Source of the DNA: Thereva unica
Lineage: Eukaryota > Arthropoda > Insecta > Diptera > Therevidae
NCBI GenBank assembly: GCA_949987705.1
Contig: OX465282.1
Span: 97,762,070 to 97,826,069, forward strand
Length of the DNA stretch: 64,000 nucleotides
Direction: 5' to 3'
In this document: positions 10,132 to 21,031 of the stretch, in pieces
Position numbering within the stretch: position 1 is the stretch's first letter
Layout: each line of letters begins with the position of its first letter
Position numbers and translations under genes: made by a program
The notes under the pieces: generated by a model
Databases searched by the model: none
What the model was told of the DNA's origin: nothing
What the model saw: the letters and a program-made list of their open reading frames with translations, nothing else

Positions 10132-10410
10132 TTGTATCTTTTTTACAAAAGTGCTAATGAAATAGGATGGTCAAAATTGCTACAATTATTACATAATTTA
10201 AAAAATAATTCTGAGATATCGGTTGAAGATGCAGCAGCATTAAATTTTATAGAAAAAAGTACACTTATTAATGAAGACGCAGTTACTTGTGCTACATATT
10301 TTAATAAGTTGGTTAATGTCCTAATGAAAATACTGCAATCAAAAAGATTTAGTCCTTTCAAGAAATATAGAATTTTGTATTACTTCAAAAGAATCGAATT
10401 TCAACATCTA
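10132..10410 (+). pseudogene. Helitron Rep (Helitron_like_N) fragment
   Basis: Translation shows a Helitron Rep-domain segment: GWSKLLQLLHNLKN, then LINEDAVTCATYFNKLVNVL and YFKRIEFQHLSSK. In intact Helitrons the next residues form the HUH metal-binding motif of the rolling-circle nuclease. Here similarity ends exactly before it and the frame runs into unrelated T-rich sequence. Nonfunctional remnant. Confidence 0.7.
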
Positions 10411-10489
10411 AGTTCTAAGTTTACACTTCTATCGGCAGTCCCTATAACTGCCAATTTTTTTTTTTAAATCTTTTTAGTAAGTAGAGTTT

Positions 10490-11100
10490 TTTTTTTAAAA
10501 AGTGTCGGGAAATTGGTTGCACCCCTAAAACCAGCAAATTTTCCATAGGAGTTTCCATTCATGAGTTATTCCGTTTTAAAGATTTCAAATACTCATACCC
10601 CCTATTCCGCAAGTTGTTCAATAAATTCAGACGTTCAATAAATTCTTTGTTGGACAACGTGGCTAATATTTTTAGGGGTGATTGGATATATTTGGAGACA
10701 AAAAAAAGCTCTAGAGAGGAACCTATTATCCCCACTACCCACTAGATTCAGGGTGTTTACGAAAGAAAAACATATAATTTTAAAACTCTACTTAAACTTA
10801 AATAACTCCTATACTAATTAACGTAGACCAACATAATTAGGTTCATATTTTAGATAAATGTGTATTATTTTATTTGATATTAAGAAAAGAATTCCGTTAA
10901 GAAGGTATTTAGTTAAAAGCGTGAGGAAAATCCTAATATTTTAGCATTTTGCTCATATTTTGAACCTAATATACATATCTTATAAACGAAATCACTCAAG
11001 TTTTTGCTCTTTATGCTAAATAAAATAATACACATTTAACTAAAATATGAACCTAATAACGTTGGTCTACGATAATTAGTTTAGGAGTTAACATTTAGTT
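10490..11100. repeat. Repeat module with terminal inverted repeat, related to 35220-36120
   Basis: 10490-10800 shares segments with 35290-35720 (GGAAATTGGTTG..CCCCTAAAA, CCGTTTTAAAGATTT, CAGACGTTCAATAAAT, CAGGGTGTTTACGAAAGAAAAA). 10798-11092 forms an inverted repeat, with arms carrying ATTAGGTTCATATTTTAG and GTGTATTATTTTATTT around a spacer of about 110 bp. Confidence 0.65.
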
Positions 11101-11797
11101 AGGGGACTTCATTAGAATTTTGCTCTGACGTCAATCAACCAATTTTTCTCAATTAAACTGAAAATATTAATGGAAAGGAGATGGGATTGAAAATGTAGCA
11201 TTTGGTAGATACCAAGAACCTATGGTCCAAATTTTGGGTTCTGCAAAATCACTTGGGTCATACCCAAAATGGCTACAAAATCAAAAGCCGCCAAAATGGA
11301 AACCTTGATTACATATGAGATGGGCACCCGAATTTGGGCTATTGGTGGTCTATCTCACCATTACACCAAATCCCATACTCTGCAATATCACTTTGTTCAA
11401 CTGGACCAAACCGACATTTTCAAAAATTCCCAAAATTCAAACCTAACCTCCAAACGAGATGGCAATCGGAATATGAGGTGGGAGCAACCCAATTTACCTA
11501 TATACCAAGTCCCATCCTCTGCAATATCACTTTTTTCATGGTCAAAAAATCTACAAGTTCAAAAGGTCATAAAATAAAAACTTAAGTAGACTCGAATTGG
11601 CGATTAGTCTTAATCAGTTGTGCTTTAAGTAATCTAACATACATATATCAAAGGCCCATCCTCTGCAAAATCACTTTGCAAATCTGTCACTGGCTCTTGG
11701 ACTATAAAAAAAGAATTTATAACATAAGGTCTGTCAGAAGCTAATTAACAAAAATTGTCAGACAGACAAATTTTTTCAAAAATGGTTCATTTACTAC

Positions 11798-12312
11798 CAA
11801 GGGCGGATCTAGAAAAGTTTTTTAGGGGGGGCGATCTGAGTAATAAAAAATTTTAAGGATATTTATTATTTGTAGTGTTTATATGTTAATGAACTTGTGA
11901 ATATGTATTTAAAAATATACTGTTTGAATTTTTTTTTTTTTTTTTTTTTATGTGGCAGTGCTAAGCTCAGGAGTCACCCTTTGTACTACTAGTCCGTCAT
12001 GTCATTTGTCACGTCATGGTGCAATGTCTAGCAGTAAGCTTAGTACGGGGGAGGGATGAGGGGGGGCATAGGTTAAGGATTAAAAGGTACGGGGGGGTAT
12101 TGAAGAAGGTGGTGATGAACCCTGCGTTTGAACTCTTGGATGTTGTAGGAGTTCGGAAATACTGACTGCGAGAATGCTTCTACTTCGGGATATGTCTAAG
12201 AAATAAAATGAAATCTGAGTGAAATGAAAAAGAGGTTGAGGCTGTAAATGCTAAAATTTTTATTTTAGGGGGGGCAATCGCCCCCATCGCCCCCCCTGTG
12301 GATCCGCCCCTG
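11798..12312. mobile_element. hAT MITE with nested LINE tail, 8-bp TSD
   Basis: Ends CAAGGGCGGATC and GATCCGCCCCTG, flanked by TTTACTAC at 11790-11797 and 12313-12320. A shorter uninterrupted copy lies at 57647-57922. Between 11930 and 12171 a LINE fragment interrupts this copy. Confidence 0.9.
11930..12171 (-). mobile_element. LINE family J 3' end nested in the hAT MITE
   Basis: Starts on the plus strand with a run of about 20 T (the poly(A) tail of a minus-strand insert), followed by the family J 3' UTR (GTGGCAGTGCTAAGCTCAGG) and coding tail. Comparison with the 57-kb copy of the MITE shows the empty site; GAAT is present on both sides (11926-11929, 12172-12175). Confidence 0.8.
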
Positions 12313-12320
12313 TTTACTAC

Positions 12321-12989
12321 AAATTGTACAAATTTCAGATAGGTGTTTTGGAAAGTGAAATCATTGTTTTTTAACAGAATTCAAAAATTCATAAGAAATA
12401 GCAATTAACAAATTTTACTAGTCTAGCGGGCGGTACAAGTTTTTTACATGTTTTTCAGCCAATCTCACTTTATTGTTTTGAGGTGTTCGATGGCGCACCT
12501 TTTTTGTCATGGGAGCTTGGACTATTTTATCTTTTATCTACATTACTAATTTCAATTTTTGTAATGTTTGCAATTTATGATTCTTTTTCAATTTATTATA
12601 TCTATTTGCCAACGTTATGCAATGAACTCCTTCTCACGAAGTTTGTCGATGAAGGTAGAGGTGGAGATGATGAGAAATGCCACCCCACTTCTCCTAGCTC
12701 CTGAGTGCGAAGCGTCTAAACTGGCCCCATGTTGCAAGATAATGTTACTAATATTGCATTTTACTATGGTAAATGAGAAAAATTGATATACCCCTTCAAG
12801 ATAACTACGCTATTTATGTACGTTGCCTTAAAATCTTCAGGAATTTTCGTTGTATACAAGTGTCAAACAAGCAAAATCTCCCCTCATCCCAGTTATGATT
12901 AATTTTTTTCCTTTTGGAAATACATACTATGAATCTTAGTTTTAGTTGAGATTAACAAATTTTCTTTAATGAAAATTAATAGCTGATAC
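12321..12989. other. Noncoding, no gene recognised
   Basis: About 670 bp, AT-rich, with no supported gene or repeat. Confidence 0.4.
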
Positions 12990-12990
12990 T

Positions 12991-13440
12991 TTATTTACTT
13001 ACTTTATTCCCCTTTAAACAGTCATGGGACATAAGGTGGAAACAGTTGCCCTCCAGCGAAGTCTGTTTTGTGCGACAGCTCTCAGTTCCGACCAAGATCT
13101 TCCAGTTGTTGCGGCCTTTGCTAATAGGATTGTCCTCCATGCTTCTAGGTCTTCCCACTCGGTAGGATCCTTGCGGATTCCAGTCAAGGGCCTGTTTGGC
13201 TAGATTCTCGTTTTTGGGTCGCAAGGAATGGTCAATCCAATTCCATTTCCTTCGCTTGATTTGGTCGTCTATCCTTCCTTGGCTGGCACGGCACCATAGC
13301 TCTTCATTAGGAATTCTATCTTGCCAGCGGATTTTTAGGATACGACGCAGGTATCTTTTAGGCTCCCTGTGATGAATTGGGTGACTTTCCATGTTCCGGA
13401 ACCGTACAAAAGAACTATCTTAACGTTGGAACAGCCGCAA
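12991..13440 (-). pseudogene. LINE ORF2 C-terminal fragment
   Basis: An open minus-strand stretch (to 13392) encodes the conserved C-terminal tail found behind the RT of several insect LINEs: YLRRILKIRWQDRIPNEELW, QIKRRKWNWIDHSLR and KQALDWNPQGSYRVGRPR. RT motifs are absent, so this is a 5'-truncated copy. The same tail gives the 60-bp scrap at 4260-4320. Confidence 0.8.
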
Positions 13441-14071
13441 TTTGATGTTAATTGAGATCTCGGAAGATCTCCATATACTACACTGGCATGACAGGCTCTT
13501 AAAAGGAGTTATCAAAATCTTATTTTTCTCTCGAAATTGTTTTTCGCTTTCATTTTGGGGCCCCTTGCCACCTGGTGCCTAGAGCGAACGCTCCTCTCGA
13601 TCTACCCCAGAGCCGGCGTTGGGCATGCAGTTCGATAGCATGACCGCTTTCGGAATCTCTTCTATGATGTTGATTATCGTAGAGTGTAGTTAAACTTAAG
13701 AATGTGGCTTCAATTTTATTTCCGAAGATGAGGGTTAAAGCTACAGTAGGGGAAATTATACTTTCACCCGAGTAAAGCCTACCCTAAATGAACAGTAACG
13801 CAGAAGTGAATTGGAAGTTAAGTAGACGTAACTTCTTTAAAAATTTACATATAAACCCAAATAAAAAGTTCATAAGAGCAAGTGAACAACCTTACTTTCT
13901 TAACTTTTGTTTACTTTTGGTGCGGTTCTTACTGCACAGAACATTTCTAAAAGACTTTTTCGAAATTTTACGAAATGTAACTTCTACTTCCCTTCCATTT
14001 TAGTCATACTCATACATTCATATGCAATGGTACATAACTTCAATTCACTTCACTTGAATTTAGGGTAGGCC
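13441..14071. other. Noncoding, no gene recognised
   Basis: About 630 bp. It contains CCAGAGCCGGCGTTGGGC (13605-13622), a word also seen near 2612 and 6193, so parts are likely transposon-derived. Confidence 0.4.
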
Positions 14072-14074
14072 TTA

Positions 14075-14857
14075 AGGTCAAAACAGAATTGCGACTGCGA
14101 CGGTCGACTGCAACTGCGATTTATGTCAAAGTTGGACGGCGCAGTTAATGGCTGCGTTCAGTTAGTGGCATAATGTAACATAATGTAAAATATGGCAAAA
14201 GAAAAGAGAAGGGTAGAATGTTGCATTGTGTAACGAAACTTAACTGAACGATATGTGTTGGTTTATGCCATAAATGTCAAATTCACTATCACTACCAACT
14301 TTCAACTGTCACTATACAACGTTCGGAGATGCAAAATAGCTTCATCGGTTTATGTTACATAAACGACATAACATCGTTGCTAACTGAACAATTTTTTGTG
14401 CTACAAATGTCAAAAATATTTTACATAGAACCTGAACTGAACGACTTTTTGTTACATTAGTCACATAATGTAACATTGTGCTACTAAGTGAACGCACTCA
14501 ATGTAGAACGAAATTGCAACGGCAACTTCTATTCTGACATAAAAGCGTGACATTTTACGTTGTGTTTGAAAACTAATTTGGTTTTATACCTACATTGTTT
14601 GCATAATATATATATTAATTAAAGTGGAATAAAACTTGTTTGGATTTGAATTTCAAGAAAATATCAATATATGAACTTTTTAATGTTGCTTACACTGCGT
14701 CGCCGACGGTGATTTTAGAAATTTGTTCCAACGCCGACTTCGACTTCGCGGCGCTGTGCCGCTGCAGTTGTAATTTCGTTATACACGGTTTGTGTTCATT
14801 TGCGCTAAACGGCTGACTTCGCCGTCCGCCGTCGCAGCCGCAATTCTGTTTTGACCT
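14075..14857. mobile_element. 783-bp TIR element, TSD TTA
   Basis: Ends AGGTCAAAACAGAATTGCG are inverted at both termini, flanked by TTA at 14072-14074 and 14858-14860. The AGG-start TIR and TWA TSD fit a PIF/Harbinger-type nonautonomous element. It contains another MITE (14151-14499) and CGACGG-rich subterminal repeats. Confidence 0.8.
14151..14499. mobile_element. Nested 349-bp MITE
   Basis: Inverted ends of the form TGCGTTCASTTAGTRGCAYAATGTAACAT. AATG occurs at 14147-14150 and 14500-14503, consistent with a 4-bp duplication. Inserted into the 14075-14857 element. Confidence 0.7.
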
Positions 14858-14889
14858 TTAATGTGCAGTATTTTCCATGCACGTGTGAT

Positions 14890-15195
14890 GAAAACAACAT
14901 TTACGCTTTTATTTAGAAAAACATAAGCAAAAGTATTTTTAGTGAAAACTGAGAGCAAAAACGATTCAAATTTTAGTTCCGCGCAAAAGCGGTATAAATT
15001 TTCATTTAGAGCAAAAGCGGAATAAAAAGTTAAGCCGCTTTTGCTCTCGGTTTTTTGATACACCGTTCTTGCGCTGAAATATAACCATTTTTACTCTAAG
15101 AACACGAAGATATTCCCCTTTTGCGCTAAAAAAATACCGAACCGTTTTCGCTCTCTTTGTTATTTTAACCCGCTTTTGCTCTGAGGGTGTCATAT
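14890..15195 (-). repeat. AGAGCAAAAGCGG word array, inverted relative to 6690-6850
   Basis: At least eight spaced occurrences of CCGCTTTTGCTCT-like words and variants (CCGTTTTCGCTCT, CCGTTCTTGCGCT), ending in ACCCTCAGAGCAAAAGCGGG on the minus strand, as at 6690. Noncoding. Confidence 0.7.
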
Positions 15196-15429
15196 GCGAG
15201 TAGGTATGCGTTTATGTGTGCGCTATTGCGGATCAGTCATACCTTTGAAATTTTGCAAGAAAGTCCGTGGGGCCTCCGATGATGCACCTCGAAGCCCGAT
15301 TTTGGATATTCAAAATGACCGCCGATTTTTTTTTATGTGAGAGACATGTCTCAGGAAAAGTACTTTATACTGTGTCGACAATCTAATTTTTCATATAGAG
15401 TGCAATGTCGAACAGCAGCTCTAGTCGGG

Positions 15430-15753
15430 AAGGAAGGAACTGCCACAACCTACCCGCGATATTTTTTAGTCCACCTACTCCCAACCATTACTGTCGCGAC
15501 TTTGACATCGGGGCATCGAGAAACAACTCGCTGGAGTGTTATGCCTCCTGAAACGAGTTGAATCTCATCAACGAACCGATGACATGCGCTTTGGCGGAGC
15601 GGGGAAGGGCTAAGGAAGGCAGGAGGAATAAGGAATGTAAAGAGGGAAGAAGAAAGAAGGAAAGATATGTAGGTGGGAAAGTGGAAAAGGCCGGGATTCG
15701 AACCTCTGGGATGGTAACCAGATGCCTTACTCCCTAAGCTACCGAGGCCCCCG
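15430..15753 (-). mobile_element. tRNA-derived SINE
   Basis: The minus strand from 15753 reads as a tRNA-like head with a pol III A box (TAGCTTAGGGAG, 15730-15741) and a perfect B box (GGTTCGAATCC, 15694-15704), about 26 nt apart, followed by a pyrimidine-rich body. The acceptor stem does not close and the body continues without a tRNA 3' end, so it is a SINE and not a tRNA gene. The 3' end of the element is uncertain. Confidence 0.7.
15694..15741 (-). promoter_or_regulatory. Internal RNA polymerase III promoter (A and B boxes) of the SINE
   Basis: A box at 15730-15741 and B box at 15694-15704, in the orientation and spacing of tRNA-type promoters. Confidence 0.65.
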
Positions 15754-15769
15754 AAGAAATACGATCGAA

Positions 15770-16135
15770 ATTCAAAATGGCCACCCAAGGATTTTGCAAT
15801 TGTATTTCGATGGCAATGAAAATTGGTATATAGGGGTTTTTAAGGTAGCAAATAACAAATTTATGATCAGAACTTATAAATTCGAAATGGCCGCCCCGAT
15901 ATGGCGGACAAATTTTTCCAATTGCATCCCGATTATAATGCAGATCGGAATCTGGGGTTTTTTTAGGGTTTAAAACAACGAATTTATGACTTATAAGTTC
16001 AAAATTGCGGGTCCGATATGACACACGAACTTTGCCAAGCTACATTCTGATAGTAATTTTCTTAAATTCCCTCGAACCAGTATATAAACAGTAGAAACGG
16101 TAGAAAGTGTCGAAGTTTTCAAATTTGTGCACCCC
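15770..16135 (+). repeat. Tandem array, second copy of the 6205-6525 family
   Basis: Two to three units contain GTAGCAAATAACAAATTTATGA, CAGAACTTATAAATTCG and ATGGCCGCC. They are followed by the same link (AGTAGAAACGGTAGAAAGTG) seen after the first array. Confidence 0.7.
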
Positions 16136-16159
16136 TACATTGTCATCACGAGGTTAAAC

Positions 16160-16960
16160 GATGTCATCTATCGCTTCCAAAAAGTTCGATACTTGTTTGG
16201 CGATTTGGAATATGTGGTCATTCCATCGCAAGTCTTTGGCTAATTAGGCCATTAGTTCAACGTCACCCACTGTCAAGGATGGTGCGGTGTTGAACTTTTT
16301 TTTGAAATAAGACAGTACTTGGTTTTGGTGGGGTTGAATTCGACACGATTCTTCCTTCCCCACTCTAGACTGAGATTTATGTGGTTATTAAGGACATTAG
16401 TTCACGATCATCAAGGCAGGATCTGGCATGAATCTGTCTTGTATCGAAGCTGTACGAGTAATATAGAGTACCGCCGTCAGCGAAGCTGAGAAGGGGGCAG
16501 TACGTCATTTATAAAGATGAGAAATAGGGCTGGTGATAAAATTGACCTCTGGGGGACCCCCGCAGAGATGGGGTGAGATTTAGATTTGACGCCATTCAAT
16601 ACTACCTTAATTGAACGGTCGGAAAGGAAACTTTGAATCCACTTTTACAGAAGCGAGTCAATTCCAATAGCTTTGAGTTTAGCTAATAAGGCTGAGTGCC
16701 ATACTCTATCAAAAACCTGTTCCGTAAGGCAAACTAAAAGATCGCCTGTGGATCTTCTGTGTCGGAAGCCATACTGTCTGTCGTTTATGAGTAGGTTGGA
16801 TTCTAGATATCCCATAAGTTTTTTGTTGATTATCGTCTCCATGGTTTCGGAGAGAATAGAAATAATTGCTATTAGGCGGTAGTTGGAGGGCTTGCTGGAG
16901 TCATCTTTATGGTTTTGGCCAAAAAGTGATTTTCGAAAACTTTGATCTTGCATAACTTTC
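16160..16960 (-). pseudogene. LINE reverse transcriptase fragment (jockey-type)
   Basis: Minus translation gives successive RT blocks: KPSNYRLIAIISILSETMET, INDRQYGFRHRRSTGDLLV, VFDRVWHSALLAKLKAIGID. Further down (about 16500-16640) comes a block around SAGVPQGS-like sequence. Motif A is partly lost: the AxDISKAFD segment between the GDLLV block and FDRVWH is deleted. Several frame changes are present. Nonfunctional. Confidence 0.75.
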
Positions 16961-17115
16961 AAAGGGTTAATCGGGTCAACTTTTTTGGACGAACTAAACT
17001 GCAGAGAATTTTATTGTCAACATTCCCTGGTCCTCGCACGGGGTTGTATGACCTATAGAAACCGAGATACATGGAAAACCCGAGAAAAACGCGATACCTC
17101 CGGCGGCCACGTTTT
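16915..17115 (-). repeat. Dispersed repeat, related to 51280-51720
   Basis: Shares TTGGCCAAAAAGTGATTTTCGAAAA, CATAACTTTCAAAGGGTTAA, GGGGTTGTATGAC and CGAGATACATGGAAAACCCG with the 51-kb repeat in inverted orientation. Noncoding. Confidence 0.65.
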
Positions 17116-17289
17116 ATTTTTTTGGATTCCGAAATTGTTTTCTAAAAATTGTTTCTCCATTTTGGAGTTTTTTCTCCTTTCGTGCGTTTTTTTTGCTAAA
17201 TTCCCCGGACTATTTATATTTTAATCTAAAATGGTTTTTAGGATCAATCTATCTTTGATAACAGAAAATTATAAACGGAATATATTATT

Positions 17290-18951
17290 TAAAAATTTAT
17301 TTTTTTTAAAAGTATTTACACATAAGTTTGGCACAGTGGCAAATATATAATATAATTGAGTTTCGAGTTTACTCATTTATAAAATTATAGCAATATTTAC
17401 AATAAAAATAAAATATTTAAAATAACCATTAAAATAAAAAAAAACAAATCAGTGCAAAAAAAATTGTTAGCTGACTTAAATGAAATAAACTTAAAAACTT
17501 AACCAAGTAGGATTTTACAAACTAATATCAGTTCTTAAAGAGAATTTTTTTTTGATATTTTAAGGAAATTAAATTGATATGATTCTAATTGAAATAAGTT
17601 TTGTTTTTTAATCAATCAATTATCTCCCCAAAAATTGTTCTGCTTTTAGTTTTATTCTTTTTTCTTTCGTTAATATGGCGCATTCAACACAATTCATATC
17701 TAATTCACTTTTAGTTAATTTATAGACATCGAATTGCTTTTTTTACATTATTTTGTTACAAAATTAACATAATGTGATGTTCACCCTTAATTTATTATGG
17801 CACTTAATTTGGGGAATTAACATTGATAGTAGTAGGTGGCTAATTGAATATTTGTTCCGCCTGTTTTTTTTTAATATTTTATTCTACAGCCTCGGTATTA
17901 TAATTAAAGATTTGCAATTTGCTTTGTTCTTACTTTCTTTCTTTTGATTCTAACGTCGCGTTTACATCCCAAAGTCAAAGCGAAAGTGCGATTTGAAGCT
18001 CTTTTATCGCCCAGAAATTTGTATGCTTTTTCTCTGTTGCACGAAAGTTCTGAAACTTTGGTGCAACAGAGAAAAAAGCATAAAAATTTCTGTGCGATAA
18101 AAGAGCTTCCAAGTACACTTTCGCGTTGACTTTGGGATGTAACCGCAATTCAAAGAAATCTGGACTTTTCAATTGATCTCAACTTGAGTTCTGATATCTT
18201 TTTTCGATGAATTCAAATTTTACACATATTTTTCGTTAACATGTTTAAATAATTTTTGTTTTATAAGGCAAGATCGGGATTCTATTCTCAATCAAAGTAA
18301 ACCGCAAAGCTTTTTTTACAACACCCACATTTATAATGGACGGATATTTGATATTTTATCTTTTCATACATTTTTATAATTTCTTTGAAACTGATTTTAA
18401 AATTAAAAAACAAATTATTCATATTAAAAAAAAAACATATAGCAAAATAAAATTGACAATAATATTGTTTAAAAAAAATCGTAAACATTAAAAAATTCCC
18501 AGATTATCGAAACAATTAACTGCTACAACAAACAACATATAAACACGCTTCAAACCTTTTTACAACTGATTATAAACTTAATTTGCAATAAAATTTTTCA
18601 GTCTTTTTGTTTCGTCTCAAGCGGACTAATTTCTAAATTTAATAATAGTATAAAAAAGATGAGTATACACCATTCAAAAAAAATAAATTCAATGATTTGT
18701 TTTTCTTCGTGCGTTATAATGATTTTTCCTTCTCATTAAAAACGAATTGCTGAAATGGATTTTGCTGAAAGCGCCATTTTTGTGTGTGTTTTGTTTTTAT
18801 TTTTAAAGTTAGCAAAAAAACATAATTAACTTTTCAGTCTAGTATTTCTTCACTTTTCCCTTTAAAAATGCATTATAGTCGAAGAAAACGGTTTATTCTC
18901 ACATTGCCGATATCTTAAGCTTGTTGAACAAGAAGACTTCTCATATGCAGT
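17290..18951 (-). other. Inferred 3'-UTR last exon of the PP1 glycogen-targeting gene
   Basis: On the minus strand a strong acceptor (TTCTTTTTTATTTCAG) ends at 18952, followed by AT-rich sequence with no transposon coding remnants down to about 17.3 kb. The partner donor is AAG|GTAAGA at 22918, just downstream of the stop codon of the coding gene. The exon would be wholly noncoding. The 3' boundary is a guess from base composition. It contains the palindrome at 17961-18142. Confidence 0.45.
17961..18142. repeat. Palindromic foldback element
   Basis: Arms of about 85 bp: TTACATCCCAAAGTCAA at the left is inverted at the right end, and pairing continues through AGCTCTTTTATCGC and TTTCTCTGTTGCACAAAG-like sequence to a spacer of about 10 nt. 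Lies within the inferred 3' UTR. Confidence 0.85.
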
Positions 18952-19526
18952 CTGAAATAAAAAAGAATAATTGAGTTATATTTTTTGTGTAAGATACATT
19001 TTATTAATTTTAATTTAAATTTGTATGATTAGGGAAATGAGCGGGGAAGGAGAGCATTTCTTTTACACTAGGTTCAAATAAAACTATAAGACTCTGTAAA
19101 AATAGGACCAAGTAGAGACAACCACATATCTTAAGTTTTTAAACCGCTTTTTAAAATAAATGGATTCAGCAAACTATAATGTGTAGTGACTACATGGACA
19201 TGAACTTTCCTTTTTACCGTTGGAAGCAAAGCAAAACCAAGCAAAATTCCTTTGTCTGGAGATTTCGTTGAGAAAGATTAGCAGTGCTCAGGGTTAGAGC
19301 TCCTTTTTACTGGCTGAAATATAATATTTACAATACAATTTTTCTTCATATTCATAAATAATAATTAATTCTATTTTTTAGGAACTCGTCCTCGGCTAAT
19401 TACTAAGCAAAATTGTCCGCCATTTCGGAATCGCCATTTTGTATTTTGGAAAATTGATAGTGGATTTTTAATCAGCGTCTTCGAAAACCCCCATAGAATG
19501 TGTTTCATGAAATTTGGCTGATTATT

Positions 19527-19863
19527 AGGCCCCCATCCACGGTCAAACAAATCGTCAAATTCCTGGCCAACATCGAAAAAATTGCAAGTGTGCGTGTATA
19601 AAACACAAGTTTTCGAAGTTGGCCGCTGTTTGAAGAAAATATTCGTCTGGTTTAATATTTCCTTCAAACAGCTTAAATGTGTGTGTGAGTTTTGCCTGTG
19701 TGCCATGTAAAGTTCGCTTTGTTTACAGTAGATTATATGAAATGTCGCTCGGGATGTTTGAAGAAAGTTTTCCTCGTTGATGGCCAAAAATGTCAAAGCA
19801 TAAATGTGTGCGCTGTTTGTCGAAAATTGGTTTGACGATTTGTTTGACCGTGGATGGGGGCCT
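19527..19863. mobile_element. 337-bp MITE, AGGCCCCCATCCACGGTC ends
   Basis: The first 18 bases are inverted at the right end and the pairing extends through AAACAAATCGTCAAA. ATT flanks both sides (19524-19526, 19864-19866). The TIR resembles that of the 155-bp twins at 9.1-9.5 kb but the interior is different, so it is a sister family. Confidence 0.8.
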
Positions 19864-20809
19864 ATTATTAAGAACAAATGTCCGCCATTTCGAATCCACC
19901 ATTTTGTTTTTCGAAAATTTATAGCTGATTCTAAATCAATGCCCTTAAAAACCTCCAAGTACGAATTTTCATTTAAAAAAAACTATTTTTAAATGCTAAA
20001 AAACTTTTGGACAAGGTTTTCGGAATGTGAACCACTGTACGACGGCTCTATTAAGTGCAGGATATCCTGTGACAGATTTAAGATTTGAAATTCGAATATT
20101 TGTAAAACTTGTAAAACTTTGAGGATTGCTAAGTCACGATGTGACAGTGGTCCAGTAAGCATCGAGCGTTCATTGGAGTCATTCATTCTGTCGAATATTG
20201 AAAGATTTGCGAATAATCAGGAACTCTTTGGAAGTGTAGTGACTCTGATGGCAGGAGATTTTCGTTGATTCTGATGGCGATCGTTTTTCATAGATTTACT
20301 ACACAAAAACGGGACCAACGTTTATGTTCCAACCTTAGAATTACGTTACTGAATGTAGCATATAAAATATTGTCGTATATCCTGTATACTCGCTTATTGC
20401 ATCAGTATGTAAAAGCAATTGGAAATAACCACTGCGGATTCAGGAAACAAACCGATCACATATTCGCATTAAGACAGGTAATTGCAAAGACGAAAAAATT
20501 TAATATAGAGACCCACCTCTTTTTCATTGACTTTAAAACAGTATATGATCTTGCGCTACGAAGCAATCGAGGAACTGAACTTTCCAGGCCAATTAATTAA
20601 AATCACTAAAACCTCTTGAGTCGAATGATAAACTGAGTGAGAATACACAGCAATGTATCGGTGCGAACAGATGCCTCAGGTAAGGAGACTCTCTATCCCG
20701 CTTACTATTTAACATCTTATTAGCAAAAACGGTCCAGGAGGAAAGCATTGAAACCAGAGGGACAATTGTAAACAACTCTATTCAGCTAATGGTATATGTA
20801 TTTGATATA

Positions 20810-21031
20810 GGCCCCTGTGCTGAATGTCGAGTCGTGATTTGTGACAAGTTTTTTGAGTTGAAGAAATTGACGTTTTAATCGAATTACGATTTTAAGCATA
20901 GTGGCCTAGAGTGGAAGTGCTAAGTGCGAGTTTAGCCCCCTATGCTGAAAGTCGCAATTCGTCTGAAACGCCACTTTCTTCAACTCAAAAAACTTGTCAC
21001 AAATCACGACTCGGCATTCAGCACAGGGGCC
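20810..21031. mobile_element. 222-bp foldback MITE, TSD ATA
   Basis: Ends GGCCCCTGTGCTGAATG are inverted at the right end. Arms of about 57 bp continue through GTGATTTGTGACAAGTTTTTTGAGTTGAAGAAA. Flanked by ATA at 20807-20809 and 21032-21034, inside a LINE RT. A truncated second copy is at 53450-53592. Confidence 0.8.

Larger units (their letters stand above)
7583..11705. mobile_element. 4.1-kb element with long terminal inverted repeats
   Basis: Left arm 7583-8042 and right arm 11245-11705 are inverted copies of about 460 bp with very few differences. Both begin ATAGTCCAAGAGCCAGTGAC. Each arm is built of about four diverged units of roughly 130 bp, marked by AAGTGATTTTGCAGAGGATGGG-like words. 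The arms enclose a palindrome (8078-8340), an RTE tail (8554-8751), twin MITEs (9085-9451), Helentron fragments (about 9776-10410) and another inverted repeat (10798-11092). No clear target duplication is visible. The outer terminus is shared with the 34872-36450 foldback. I infer a foldback or long-TIR DNA element loaded with later insertions. Confidence 0.65.

Noticed and set aside
15689..15753. A possible functional tRNA gene on the minus strand
   Set aside because: A and B boxes are good, but the acceptor stem does not pair and the transcript would continue into a long pyrimidine-rich body, as in a SINE.
19371..19958. A 195-codon minus ORF
   Set aside because: It spans the 19527-19863 MITE and its TIRs; the two halves mirror each other, so it is not a gene.
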